Below, piece by piece: positions 1 through 6,560 of a DNA stretch of 8,843 nt; the first letter of the stretch is position 1, and each line of letters opens with the position of its first letter. The stretch comes from Thermoplasmata archaeon (GTDB taxonomy: Archaea > Thermoplasmatota > Thermoplasmata > Lutacidiplasmatales > UBA184), in NCBI GenBank assembly GCA_030039825.1, contig JASHUV010000043.1, positions 1 to 8,843 of the forward strand. The letters run 5' to 3'. The notes beneath the pieces are model-generated. The model searched no databases and was not told the origin of the DNA. It saw only the letters and a program-made list of their open reading frames with translations. The position numbers and the translations under genes were made by a program.

Positions 1-1241
1 TCGAAGAGCCCCCGGAAGCCGTCGAGCGACCAGTAGTTCTCCCAGTCGAGGGTGGGCGCCTCCTCCCACGCCTTCGCGATCCGGGCCCGTCGCGTCCGAC
101 GCATCAGGCGGGCCAGGAGCTCGGCTTCGGGCGTGCCGGTGAGCTCGCTCCGCAGGAGCGGGAGCGGGGACGGGCTCAGGACCACGGCCGGGAAGCCCCG
201 CCGTCGGAGGTGGGGGAGCAGATGGTAGGAGTCGTCGTCGGCGAGGGAGGTGATCAGGAGGGTCGTGACCCCGGGCGGGATGGCCCTCCGGACCGAGACG
301 GCGAGGCGCTCCGGAGGACCGGCGACCTCGGCGACCCGCGCGTCCGCGAGGAGCCGATCGATCCGGTGGCGGTGGGCCGCGCCCGATCCGAGCGGCCGGA
401 GGTCGAGGTACTCCCCGAACACCCCGATCCCGACCCGGTCCTTCGCCGCGAGAACGCCGTGGGCGAGGCCGGACGCCGCCGCGCGCGCGATCGTGAGGAG
501 CGCTCGGTCCTCCCGTGGGCCCAGCAGCGTGGGGCGAGCGTCGAGGAGGATGAGGAGGTCGCCGGTCCGATCGAGGAGGAAGTCGTTCGCGCACCACCGT
601 CCGATCCTCGCGCTCGCCCGGGGGTTGAGCCGCCGGGGCGTGTCCCCGGGCGCCGCGAGCCTCACCCCGAAGAACTCGCCGGAGTCGCCGATCGTCCGCG
701 ACCGCGTCTCGCCCGGGAGAAGGGTGGTCCTCCGGTAGCGGATCGCCCGCGTCCGGGACGCCTCCGGCGGCACGCGTTCCACGGGGAGCGGCGCGCCGAG
801 GACCTCGACGTCGCGCTCGGCGAGGCCGAGCGGGTCGGACATCGTCACCGACGGGACCGGGAGCGTGGTGAGGAGCGGGTAGGGCGCCCCCCAGGTGAAG
901 GAGAGGTCGATCCCCTCCGGACCGTCCCGGCGCGTCGGCGGCGCGAGCTCGGTCAGCGGGGCCGGTCGCTCGACGCGGGGAAGGAGGGCGGGCGCCGTCC
1001 CGATGTCCGCCCCGGTGAGGCGCGCGCGGACCTCGATCCGGCCGGCCTCCCCGCCCTCGCTCCACGCGATCGACAGGGTCGGGGCGCGGGCGAGCCCGGC
1101 GAGGGCCACGATCGGCGCGAGGAGGAGCGGCAGGGCGAGGAAGAGGAGGTCCGGGCGTCGGGCGATGAGCGCGACCGCGGCGAAGAGGATCCCGCCGCCG
1201 AGGAGCGGGAGCACGAACGGGCTCCATCGGACGGGCTCCAT
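1..1241 (-). CDS. DUF58 domain protein, C-terminus cut by window edge
   Basis: The reverse strand from 1241 to base 1 is an uninterrupted frame of about 413 codons with no stop, so the C-terminus lies outside the window. The N-terminus has two hydrophobic membrane segments (about residues 9-28 and 31-53). An external or beta-rich stretch follows, then the DUF58 core near residues 195-235: PGDTPRRLNPRASAR, then DLLILLDARP, which corresponds to the first strand of a vWA-like fold. In most DUF58 proteins the first motif has Trp where this one has Pro (RLNP), and the vWA strand usually reads D-x-S-x-S. Both deviate here, so metal binding is doubtful. DUF58 proteins commonly act with MoxR AAA+ ATPases in envelope or complex assembly; that role is inferred from family and context. 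The start at 1241 follows a GGGAG-containing stretch; ATG at 1227 is an alternative. It lies 24 bp after the preceding gene in the same operon. Confidence 0.85.
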   Translation of the reverse strand, partial: MEPVRWSPFVLPLLGGGILFAAVALIARRPDLLFLALPLLLAPIVALAGLARAPTLSIAWSEGGEAGRIEVRARLTGADIGTAPALLPRVERPAPLTELAPPTRRDGPEGIDLSFTWGAPYPLLTTLPVPSVTMSDPLGLAERDVEVLGAPLPVERVPPEASRTRAIRYRRTTLLPGETRSRTIGDSGEFFGVRLAAPGDTPRRLNPRASARIGRWCANDFLLDRTGDLLILLDARPTLLGPREDRALLTIARAAASGLAHGVLAAKDRVGIGVFGEYLDLRPLGSGAAHRHRIDRLLADARVAEVAGPPERLAVSVRRAIPPGVTTLLITSLADDDSYHLLPHLRRRGFPAVVLSPSPLPLLRSELTGTPEAELLARLMRRTRRARIAKAWEEAPTLDWENYWSLDGFRGLF

Positions 1242-1265
1242 CCTGGGCGCTCTCCCTTCCTCCGC

Positions 1266-1676
1266 TCAGCTCTCGGACTCGAGCCGCCGGAGGCGCCCAT
1301 CAAGCCACGGTCGGAACCGATCGGCGGGCATGGCGAGGATGGCGCGGATCTCCTCCGGGGACCAGGACGGGCCGGTCCGGACGCCCGAGGTGAACTCGAG
1401 GTCCTGGAGCGCGAAGACCACGCGCTCCCGTCCGAGCGAGTTCGGCGAGAGGGCCCCGCGCAATCGCCCGAGCGGGTCGACGCGGACCTCGGGGAGCCGG
1501 CGCTCCGGCCAGCGCGTCCGGGCCCGGAGCGCCCCGAGGGCGACGAGGCCGAGGAGACCGGCCGAGAGGAGCTCGGCGATGAGCGTGAACAGGGAACCCG
1601 GCGTGGCGACGGCGGCGAGCAGGGCCAGGCCCCCGCCGATCGCGAGCAGGAGGGCCCACGGCTCGAGTCGCGTCAC
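1266..1676 (-). CDS. small two-pass membrane protein in DUF58/DUF4129 operon
   Basis: This 136-residue protein begins with GTG at 1676, which overlaps the TGA of the preceding DUF4129 gene (GTGA), implying translational coupling. Two hydrophobic segments occupy about residues 7-24 and 28-48. A basic stretch (RARTRWPERR) and a soluble tail of about 85 residues follow, containing WSPEEIRAILAMPADRFRPWL, probably helical and cytoplasmic. I do not recognise a named family. Short membrane proteins of this layout often sit between DUF4129 and DUF58 genes, so a structural or accessory role in that membrane complex is the best inference. The opposite strand and other frames here are open only because of GC bias. 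Confidence 0.8.
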   Translation of the reverse strand: MTRLEPWALLLAIGGGLALLAAVATPGSLFTLIAELLSAGLLGLVALGALRARTRWPERRLPEVRVDPLGRLRGALSPNSLGRERVVFALQDLEFTSGVRTGPSWSPEEIRAILAMPADRFRPWLDGRLRRLESES

Positions 1677-2623
1677 GACGCACCGCCCCCGCGCCCGAGC
1701 TCCGTAAGGACGGCCTCGAGCGCCGAGCGCGCCCGGGCGAGCTCGGCGGGCCCGATCGGCCGGGAGGAATACCGCGCCTCCTCGAAGAGCGCCGTGAGCT
1801 CACCGGAGGCGGTCGACCCGACCCCCCAGGCCTCCGTGAGAGTGGCGGCGATCTCCCGCGCGGTCCGCGCTTCGATCGGCACCGCCCGACCCGCGACGAC
1901 CGCCAGGAACTCGCCGTATGCCGCGAGGATCGCCGACCGGGGGTCCGCCGCGGGGCGTCCGGTGAGCGCGTCGAGCGCCCGCCGGCCCGCGAGCTCCACC
2001 GCGGCCGGCGTCGCCTTCGGGCGGGCCGCGTCCGCGACCTGGCCCCGTCGTGTCAGGACGACGACCGCCGCGACCACGGCGAGGGCGGCGACGGCGACGG
2101 CGGCGTATGGTACCCAGCTGGGCCAGCCGTTCGGGAGGGGAAGGCCGCTCGACGGACCGACGGACGTCGAGGTGTTCCCGGACGGCGGCGCGCTCGAGAC
2201 GTTGACGGAGTGGGCCCCTCCGTTCCCCGATCCGGGCGTCGTCGACGAGGGCGTCCCCACCGGTCCGGCGAAGGCGATCACGTGGACGAGGAGGACGAAG
2301 ACGATCCCCAGGGCGACGAGCGTCAGGCCCATCACGACGAAACGCGAGGGGACGCCGATCGAGTCCGCTCGGGTCCGCCGGTAGACGAGGACCGCCACCG
2401 TGCCGAGGAAGAGGAGCGCCGCCGCGAGCACGATCTCGGTCGCGGAGACGTGGGCGATGAAGGGGGTCGACGGACCGGTGAGGCTCGAGCTCCCGGTGCC
2501 GCCCGGCCCCGCGAGCAGCACCGACGCGATCCCGACGGTCACCGCCACGACGGGGAGGAGCAGGACGGCCGGGTTCGGCCGGGGCGCGGACGGCATCGCA
2601 CCCACAGGGCCGCGCCCCTTCAT
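1673..2623 (-). CDS. four-pass membrane protein with C-terminal DUF4129 domain
   Basis: The product has 316 residues from ATG at 2623. Hydrophobic segments lie at about residues 19-39, 60-81, 95-119 and 168-190. Between the third and fourth is a low-complexity Ser/Thr/Gly/Pro/Asn loop (about 122-165), probably extracellular and typical of archaeal surface linkers. After the last segment and a basic TRRG stop, the cytoplasmic tail carries a DUF4129-like helical domain (about 228-310): AILAAYGEFLAVVAG, then TAREIAATL, then FEEARYSSRPIG. This is the usual order of the family's helix, T-x-R-E and RY motifs. The start at 2623 follows GGGAGG three bases upstream; ATG at 2596 has no such site. The frame stays open far upstream to 3598, but that part overlaps the acetyltransferase gene and is a GC artefact. 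It is the first gene of a coupled trio with the two downstream genes. Confidence 0.85.
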   Translation of the reverse strand: MKGRGPVGAMPSAPRPNPAVLLLPVVAVTVGIASVLLAGPGGTGSSSLTGPSTPFIAHVSATEIVLAAALLFLGTVAVLVYRRTRADSIGVPSRFVVMGLTLVALGIVFVLLVHVIAFAGPVGTPSSTTPGSGNGGAHSVNVSSAPPSGNTSTSVGPSSGLPLPNGWPSWVPYAAVAVAALAVVAAVVVLTRRGQVADAARPKATPAAVELAGRRALDALTGRPAADPRSAILAAYGEFLAVVAGRAVPIEARTAREIAATLTEAWGVGSTASGELTALFEEARYSSRPIGPAELARARSALEAVLTELGRGGGAS

Positions 2624-2648
2624 CTCCCTCCCGAGATCCTCGGGGAGG
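2624..2648 (-). promoter_or_regulatory. SD site of the DUF4129 gene inside a predicted hairpin
   Basis: On the minus strand GGGAGG (2632-2627) sits three bases before the ATG. It forms the 3' arm of an inverted repeat: CCTCCCCGAG (2648-2639), loop GAT, CTCGGGAGG (2635-2627). That is nine pairs with one bulged C. The hairpin would bury the ribosome binding site unless it is opened, for example by ribosomes arriving from the upstream gene. The pairing is seen in the sequence; the regulatory role is inferred. Confidence 0.4.
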
Positions 2649-2682
2649 CGGCCACGGGGAGCGCGGGGCGACGACGTCGCCG

Positions 2683-3543
2683 TCAGCCGGCCTTCGGCGA
2701 GCGGAGGAGGTAGAAGCTGCGCCGCTCGTGATCGGCCGAGATGACCGCGAAATCCTCGACCACGTAGCCGAGGTCGAACGCGGCGCGGAAGGCGTCCCGG
2801 GTCGCGTGCCGCCAGGAGCGGACCGCGCGCGGTTCGTGCTCCCGCAGGAGGGCGAGGTCGAACGGGATCTCGAGATGGACGCTCGGGGAGGTCGGCTCGT
2901 TGACGGCCTTCGGCTGGCGCAGGCCGTGCTCGCCCGTCTCGGACTCGAGGATCGCCTCGCTCGCCTTCCAGCGGGACTCGTCGGCCTCGCGGGACGGTGC
3001 GCCGTCCTTCAGTCGGGCCTCGACCTTCGGGTCGCTCAGGCGCCAGACCGTCCGCACCCGGTCGGTCTCCTCGGTGGCCCCGTCGGTGTCGGTCGGGCGT
3101 CCGAAATGGTGGATCAGGTAGCGGTCGGGGACGCCGCCGAGCCGCCGGACCCCCAGCAGAGCGGCCGGGCTCTCGAGGGGGTCCGCGAGCCAACGGATCT
3201 CGCCGAGCCCGGCCTCGAGGAGCTCCTCCCGGAGACGAAGGAGCAGGCGGCGGCCGACGTGGTGGTTGCGATACTCCGGGCGGACGACCGTCAGGTGCGC
3301 GTAGAGGTAGAGGGTCGTGCCGTCCCAGCCGAGGAAGGCGGCCGACGCCCCGGCGAGATGGACGTCGGCGAACGCCCCGAGGACGATCCCGCCGTTGTCC
3401 TGGGCCGCCCTCAGGAAGGTCGCCGGGCTCCGGGGGCCCGCCGAAGCCGCCGAGAGCTCCTCGGCGGCCCGGAACTCCTCGGGCTTCGTGAGGCGCCGGA
3501 GGATGAACTCGTCCCGCCCGCCCCGCTCTACGAGCTCCGCCAT
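2683..3543 (-). CDS. GNAT-superfamily acetyltransferase-like protein (COG3375 type)
   Basis: The protein has 286 residues with ATG at 3543, preceded by GGAGGT five bases upstream. The N-terminal half is a GNAT fold. YAHLTVVRPEYRNHHVGRRL (about 81-100) is the strand-loop-helix that binds the acetyl-CoA pyrophosphate, with the RxxxxG-R form of the R/Q-x-x-G-x-G/A signature. The following IRWLADPLES (about 116-125), then LGGVPDRYLIHHFG and ETDRVRTVW (159-167), match the W-x-x-DPLES, LG...Y...YG and TDR...W pattern of COG3375 proteins. This points to that family rather than RimI. The C-terminal 100 residues, with EIPFD and a final FYLLRSP strand, are typical of the family. Its substrate is unknown. 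It lies 65 bp after an upstream membrane-protein gene and 59 bp before the DUF4129 gene, so co-transcription with the latter is possible. Confidence 0.82.
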   Translation of the reverse strand: MAELVERGGRDEFILRRLTKPEEFRAAEELSAASAGPRSPATFLRAAQDNGGIVLGAFADVHLAGASAAFLGWDGTTLYLYAHLTVVRPEYRNHHVGRRLLLRLREELLEAGLGEIRWLADPLESPAALLGVRRLGGVPDRYLIHHFGRPTDTDGATEETDRVRTVWRLSDPKVEARLKDGAPSREADESRWKASEAILESETGEHGLRQPKAVNEPTSPSVHLEIPFDLALLREHEPRAVRSWRHATRDAFRAAFDLGYVVEDFAVISADHERRSFYLLRSPKAG

Positions 3544-3563
3544 GCGGACCTCCGGACCGGGCG

Positions 3564-3576
3564 GGATTACAAATCC
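3564..3576 (-). promoter_or_regulatory. possible TATA element/operator before the GNAT gene
   Basis: The perfect inverted repeat GGATT-ACA-AATCC contains the only A/T-rich segment in this gap. On the minus strand it reads GGATTTGTAATCC, centred about 27 bases before the ATG at 3543. A TATA role would place transcription start at or near the ATG, which fits poorly with the good SD at 3553-3549. The symmetry may instead mark a protein-binding site. Just upstream is a run of nine G (3585-3593). Confidence 0.3.
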
Positions 3577-3608
3577 TCCCGGACGGGGGGGGGAGCACGA
3601 CCCGCCGC

Positions 3609-4037
3609 TTACCGGCGGATCCTCAGCTCGACCTTCTTCTCCTCGTACCGCAGCTCGTCGGCCGGCGTGAGGTCCCAGAGGAGGTCCTCGACCTCGGGGA
3701 GGTTGCGGAGGAACTCGGCCTTCGACTTCGACAGCATCAGGTGCTCGAAGCGGCGGCGGGCAAGGTAGTACGCCCCGACGAGGTAGCCCCCGACGATCAC
3801 CATGATCGGGCCGACGATCACGAAGATCAGGTTGTAGTCGGGCCCGTTCGAGGCGGACTGGTTCGTGACCGAGTCGATCGAGGAGAACGGGGCGGAGTTC
3901 ATCAGCGGGGTGTATGCCCCGATGGCGAGGATCGTCAGGAAGATCCCGATCGCGAGGACGATCTCGGAGAGGAACCCCCGGTAGGTCCGGGCGAACGTCC
4001 GGATCCGGCGGGACCACGTCGGCGAGCCCTCGGCCAT
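3609..4037 (-). CDS. hypothetical two-pass membrane protein
   Basis: This 142-residue protein has a basic N-terminus (residues 10-20), a first hydrophobic helix at about 22-42 and a polar Ser/Asn-rich loop of about 25 residues that is probably external. The second helix (about 70-92) ends in YLARRR, and a charged tail of 50 residues is presumably cytoplasmic (LSKSKAEFLRNLPEVEDLL, then DELRYEEKKVELRIRR). I recognise no named family. The tail looks helical and could be a protein-docking element. The start at 4037 is supported by a TATA-like element centred near 4065, which would give a leaderless mRNA, and by the absence of an SD. The gene is divergent from the membrane-protein gene at 4197. 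Confidence 0.8.
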   Translation of the reverse strand: MAEGSPTWSRRIRTFARTYRGFLSEIVLAIGIFLTILAIGAYTPLMNSAPFSSIDSVTNQSASNGPDYNLIFVIVGPIMVIVGGYLVGAYYLARRRFEHLMLSKSKAEFLRNLPEVEDLLWDLTPADELRYEEKKVELRIRR

Positions 4038-4060
4038 CGCCGCCTCGGGACGGTCGAACT

Positions 4061-4069
4061 GTTATCAAG
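4061..4069 (-). promoter_or_regulatory. TATA-like box for the gene starting at 4037
   Basis: The minus strand reads CTTGATAAC, the most A/T-rich site in the divergent region on this strand. Its centre is about 28 bases before the ATG, which fits archaeal TBP spacing for a transcript starting at or next to the start codon. The element is only a partial match to the consensus. Confidence 0.4.
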
Positions 4070-4163
4070 CTAACCGGAGCGATCGTCGGTCCGCATCGGC
4101 GCCCGGAGCCCCGGAAACCCCCCCGGGGGTGGCCGAGATCGGCCTTCGAAACCGCGCAAACTC

Positions 4164-4172
4164 CCAAATAGG
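4164..4172 (+). promoter_or_regulatory. TATA-like box for the gene starting at 4197
   Basis: CCAAATAGG is centred about 29 bases before the ATG at 4197, consistent with a leaderless archaeal transcript; no SD precedes the ATG. Together with the element at 4061-4069 it forms a divergent promoter region of about 160 bp. That region also contains a C7G5 tract (4118-4129) of unknown meaning. Confidence 0.4.
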
Positions 4173-4196
4173 CCTTGAGAGCGAACATACCGCCCA

Positions 4197-4658
4197 ATGA
4201 GCGGTTCCTCCTTGCCGAACCCGCCGATGCCGCCCTCCCCCTGGGCGGGCCCGACCTCGCCGCCGCCGCACACGACGAACCCCTGGCCCCTCATCGTCGG
4301 CGGGGGGCGCCTCCTCGCCCTGATCCTCCTGCTGGTGGGGACGCTGATCGCCGTCGTCCTCGTGAGCCCCCCCGGCAGCTGCTACACGAGCTCGGCGTGC
4401 TCCGGCTACGGCAGCCTCGCCGCGACCTCCCTGATCGCCGCGAAGGCGCTCTGGGTGTTCGGCCTGTTCTTCCTCGCCGCGACCTCCGGGCTCCGGATGC
4501 AGGGCGGCATGATGCCGGACCTCCCCGCCCGCCTGGACGTGAACGCGCCGGTCTCGGCGAACCTTCGGTTCATCGGGAACCTGCTCGTGCTCCTGGTCTC
4601 GGTCATCCTCCTCGCGGTGCTGCTCTTCTCGGTGGGCGTCACCGTCGCGATGGGATAG
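4197..4658 (+). CDS. hypothetical Pro-rich three-pass membrane protein
   Basis: The protein has 153 residues. Residues 1-30 are rich in Pro, Ser and Thr and contain two aromatic W-P/W-A turns; they are probably a disordered cytoplasmic or surface tail. Hydrophobic helices lie at about 33-57, 74-96 and 124-150. Between the first two, SCYTSSACSGYG has two Cys (62 and 68) that could form a disulfide if this loop is external. Between the second and third is a Met/Pro-rich polar loop (LRMQGGMMPDLPARLD). I recognise no family. The start is supported by a TATA-like site about 29 bases upstream. It converges on the gene ending at 4686, with 27 bp between the two stops and no obvious terminator there. 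Confidence 0.8.
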   Translation: MSGSSLPNPPMPPSPWAGPTSPPPHTTNPWPLIVGGGRLLALILLLVGTLIAVVLVSPPGSCYTSSACSGYGSLAATSLIAAKALWVFGLFFLAATSGLRMQGGMMPDLPARLDVNAPVSANLRFIGNLLVLLVSVILLAVLLFSVGVTVAMG

Positions 4659-4685
4659 ACCGCGGCCGGACGACCCCCGGGCCCG

Positions 4686-5465
4686 TCACGGCGGCCGCGG
4701 CGCCTCCGGGCTCCCCGGCCGGTCCGTCCGCCCGAACTCCGACGGCGTCGCCCCCACGTCGCGGGCCGGGCGTCCCGGGGGACGGACCTTCGAGAGGTTC
4801 GGGTCGCCGACCGACCGGTACAGCCACGCCGTTCCGGCCCCGATGAGGAACCCTCCGAGGACCGCCGTCTCCCAGCCGGAGCTGCTCGCGAAGCCGAGCG
4901 CGAGGAAGCCGATCGCCTCGAGGGGGACGGCCGAGAGGGGTCCGGTCTTCCGCCCGGGACGGTCGGCGCGGTCCGGGAGGGCGAGGAGACCGGCGAGGAC
5001 CTCGACGCCGACGATGGCGAGGGAGATGGCGAGGATGCCGAGCACCCCGAGCGCGGTCACCGAGGACCCGCTCAGATAGAAGGCGACGAGGCCGAGGACG
5101 AAGAGCCCCGCGATACCCGCCCGGAACCCGAGCACGTAGAACGGTCCGCACCCGTCACGCCCGAAGTAGACGCTCCGGAGGAGGAGCCACTGGGCGAGCT
5201 CCGAGCCCCCGACGAGCAGCGCGAGGTAGAGGGCGATCCCTCCGATCGCGAACGGCGGGATGGCCTGGAAGAAGAGGAAGAGGAGCGGGATGACGAGAGG
5301 GATGCCGACGAACAGGCCGGCCGTGTAGGCGAAGATCTCCTTCCGCTCGTCGAACCGGGTCTCGTCGACCTGGGGGGCCGCATAGCGCCCCACCTGCCAC
5401 CAGACGAACCCTCCGGAGAGGAGGATGCCGACGACCGGTCCGATCGAGAGCGCCGTGTCGACCAC
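4686..5465 (-). CDS. polytopic membrane protein downstream of trmI
   Basis: The product has 259 residues. Hydrophobic helices lie at about 5-25, 45-68, 72-96, 108-131, 135-160 and, less clearly, 178-196 and 199-217, giving six or seven passes. A charged loop at 33-43 (DETRFDERKEI) and a polar, Pro/Arg-rich tail from about 220 are probably cytoplasmic. Conserved-looking residues are scarce, apart from SELAQW (88-93) and FGRDGCGPFY (101-110). I cannot name the family. The start is GTG at 5465, six bases after the trmI stop; a GGGGTGA segment seven bases upstream can serve as SD. The close spacing indicates an operon with trmI, but nothing in the protein suggests an RNA role. Confidence 0.8.
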   Translation of the reverse strand: MVDTALSIGPVVGILLSGGFVWWQVGRYAAPQVDETRFDERKEIFAYTAGLFVGIPLVIPLLFLFFQAIPPFAIGGIALYLALLVGGSELAQWLLLRSVYFGRDGCGPFYVLGFRAGIAGLFVLGLVAFYLSGSSVTALGVLGILAISLAIVGVEVLAGLLALPDRADRPGRKTGPLSAVPLEAIGFLALGFASSSGWETAVLGGFLIGAGTAWLYRSVGDPNLSKVRPPGRPARDVGATPSEFGRTDRPGSPEAPRPP

Positions 5466-5471
5466 TCGGGC

Positions 5472-6245
5472 TCACCCCTTGCGACCGCCCGAGAGGAAAC
5501 CGGTGTGGCCGAGCATCTCGAACTCCGGCCGGGTCCCGCCGGCCCCGACGTGCATCTCGCGCTCCAGGAGTTCGACGCTCCGCACCTCGTCGAACCCGGT
5601 CTCTCGCATCGCCCTCACGGTCCGCTCGAGCTGGTTATACGTCGGGGTGTACGCCGCCACCCTCCCCCCCGGCTTCAGGGCGGCGTGGGCCGCGCCGAGG
5701 ACCGCCCACGGCTCGGCGAGATCGAGGACGACGGCGTCGAGCTCCCCGACATCGAGGCCGTCGATCGCGACGTCACGCACCCGGAAGTCGACGCGCGGGG
5801 TCCAACCGGCCCGCTCGAGGTTCTCCCGGGCGATCTTGAGGAACTCCGGGCGACGGTCGTAGGAGACGACCTTGCCCTGCGGACCGACGGCGTGGGCGAG
5901 CACGAGCGTCAGCGCCCCGCTCCCCGCGCCCGCCTCGGCCACGACGGCCCCGGGGCCGATCCCGCCCAGGAACAGGAGGTACTGGGCGTCCTTCGGGGTC
6001 ACGATCTGGGCGCTCCGCTTCAAGTGCTCGAGCAGATCCGGAAGGCCGGGTCGGAGGACCCGGTAGGTCGACCCGGCCCACTCGACGGTCCCGCCGGGCC
6101 TTCGCCCGACCTGGGCGGAGAGATCGATGACCCCCCGGCCCTCGAGGACCTGGGGGCGGTCGGAGAGGGCGAGCAGGAGGCTCTCGTGCTCCTTGCGCCG
6201 CAGGAGGACCACCTCACCGGCCTCGAACGCTCCGTCCCCCGGCAT
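5472..6245 (-). CDS. trmI: tRNA (adenine-N1)-methyltransferase TrmI
   Basis: The enzyme transfers methyl from S-adenosylmethionine to N1 of T-loop adenines (A58, and in archaea also A57), stabilising the tRNA elbow; it acts in the cytosol, usually as a tetramer. The 257 residues match the family in length and layout. There is a small N-terminal beta domain (about 1-70), then the TrmI signature RSAQIVTPKDAQYLLFLGGI (77-96). SAM motif I follows as VAEAGAGSGALT (102-113), then an acidic SYDRR at the end of the second strand (128-132), and DLAEPW (175-180) where the family has D-L-P-x-P-W. The C-terminus REMHVGAGGTRPEFEMLGHTGFL (229-251) carries the typical RP...GHTGFL end. The ATG at 6245 follows a purine-rich GGGGGCGG stretch. 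It is the first gene of a likely two-gene unit. A tRNA-Gly gene lies on the opposite strand just upstream, divergent from it. Confidence 0.95.
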   Translation of the reverse strand: MPGDGAFEAGEVVLLRRKEHESLLLALSDRPQVLEGRGVIDLSAQVGRRPGGTVEWAGSTYRVLRPGLPDLLEHLKRSAQIVTPKDAQYLLFLGGIGPGAVVAEAGAGSGALTLVLAHAVGPQGKVVSYDRRPEFLKIARENLERAGWTPRVDFRVRDVAIDGLDVGELDAVVLDLAEPWAVLGAAHAALKPGGRVAAYTPTYNQLERTVRAMRETGFDEVRSVELLEREMHVGAGGTRPEFEMLGHTGFLSGGRKG

Positions 6246-6486
6246 CGCTTCCGCCCCCTTCCGGCCGGCCGACGAGTCGCGGACACCGCGCGACGCCCGG
6301 TCCCGATCCGCGCGACCGCGACCTCGGATATGAAGCTCCTTAGGGGGGCCCGGAGGCGGCCACGGGTCCCCGGAACGCCGGAACCGTACGGGGGCGGCCG
6401 GTACGGCGGGGCTCCGCGGTGAGGGGCGGGACCGAAGGGCGGGCCCCGAATGGGCTTATTATGCTCCCCGTTACGGCGGGGTCGTC
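6246..6486. other. divergent intergenic region between trmI and tRNA-Gly
   Basis: No gene is seen in these 241 bases. On the minus strand CTTCATATCC (6335-6326) is the best TATA candidate for trmI and would give a leader of roughly 55-60 bases. The region also has CCGTAC...GTACGG (6384-6406, 6-bp arms) and a 10-bp direct repeat TACGGCGGGG (6402-6411 and 6472-6481), the second copy lying just before the tRNA. Confidence 0.5.
6455..6463 (+). promoter_or_regulatory. TATA box of tRNA-Gly
   Basis: CTTATTATG is an A/T-rich island in otherwise very GC-rich DNA. Its centre is about 28 bases before the tRNA 5' end, as expected for an archaeal tRNA promoter with a very short 5' leader. Confidence 0.75.
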
Positions 6487-6560
6487 GCGGGCATAGTGTA
6501 GTCTGGTTATCACATAGGCTTGCCAAGCCTATAACTCGGGTTCAAATCCCGGTGCCCGCA
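6487..6560 (+). tRNA. tRNA-Gly, anticodon GCC
   Basis: The 74-nt gene folds as a complete cloverleaf. The acceptor is GCGGGCA (6487-6493) with TGCCCGC (6553-6559), then discriminator A; the next bases are CCT, so CCA is not encoded. The D arm has GTG/CAC pairing with a T-T at the fourth pair, and the loop includes GG and A21. The anticodon arm TAGGC-TTGCCAA-GCCTA has GCC at positions 34-36. The variable loop is four bases, TAAC. The T arm is TCGGG-TTCAAAT-CCCGG. There is no intron. The 3' end overlaps an 11-base sequence repeated near 7833. Confidence 0.97.

Noticed and set aside
210..2384. Very long plus-strand open frame of 724 codons
   Set aside because: It is highly Arg/Gly/Glu/Pro rich without domains and lies antisense to the DUF58, small membrane and DUF4129 genes, which have clear motifs and membrane segments. 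GC bias explains the lack of stops.
2624..3598. N-terminal extension of the DUF4129 frame to 3598
   Set aside because: The extension is a Pro/Arg/Gly-rich alternate frame of the acetyltransferase gene; ATG at 2623 follows an SD and begins sensible membrane-protein sequence.
4118..4129. C7G5 tract as a terminator or operator
   Set aside because: It has no loop, no T-run and no gene end nearby; probably a compositional feature of the divergent gap.
3544..4197. Upstream extension of the acetyltransferase frame to 4197
   Set aside because: The added residues overlap the membrane-protein gene 3609-4037 in another frame and are low complexity; ATG at 3543 has a good SD.
5505..6422. Plus-strand open frame of 305 codons across trmI
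   Set aside because: It is antisense to trmI, whose SAM motifs and C-terminal signature are unmistakable.
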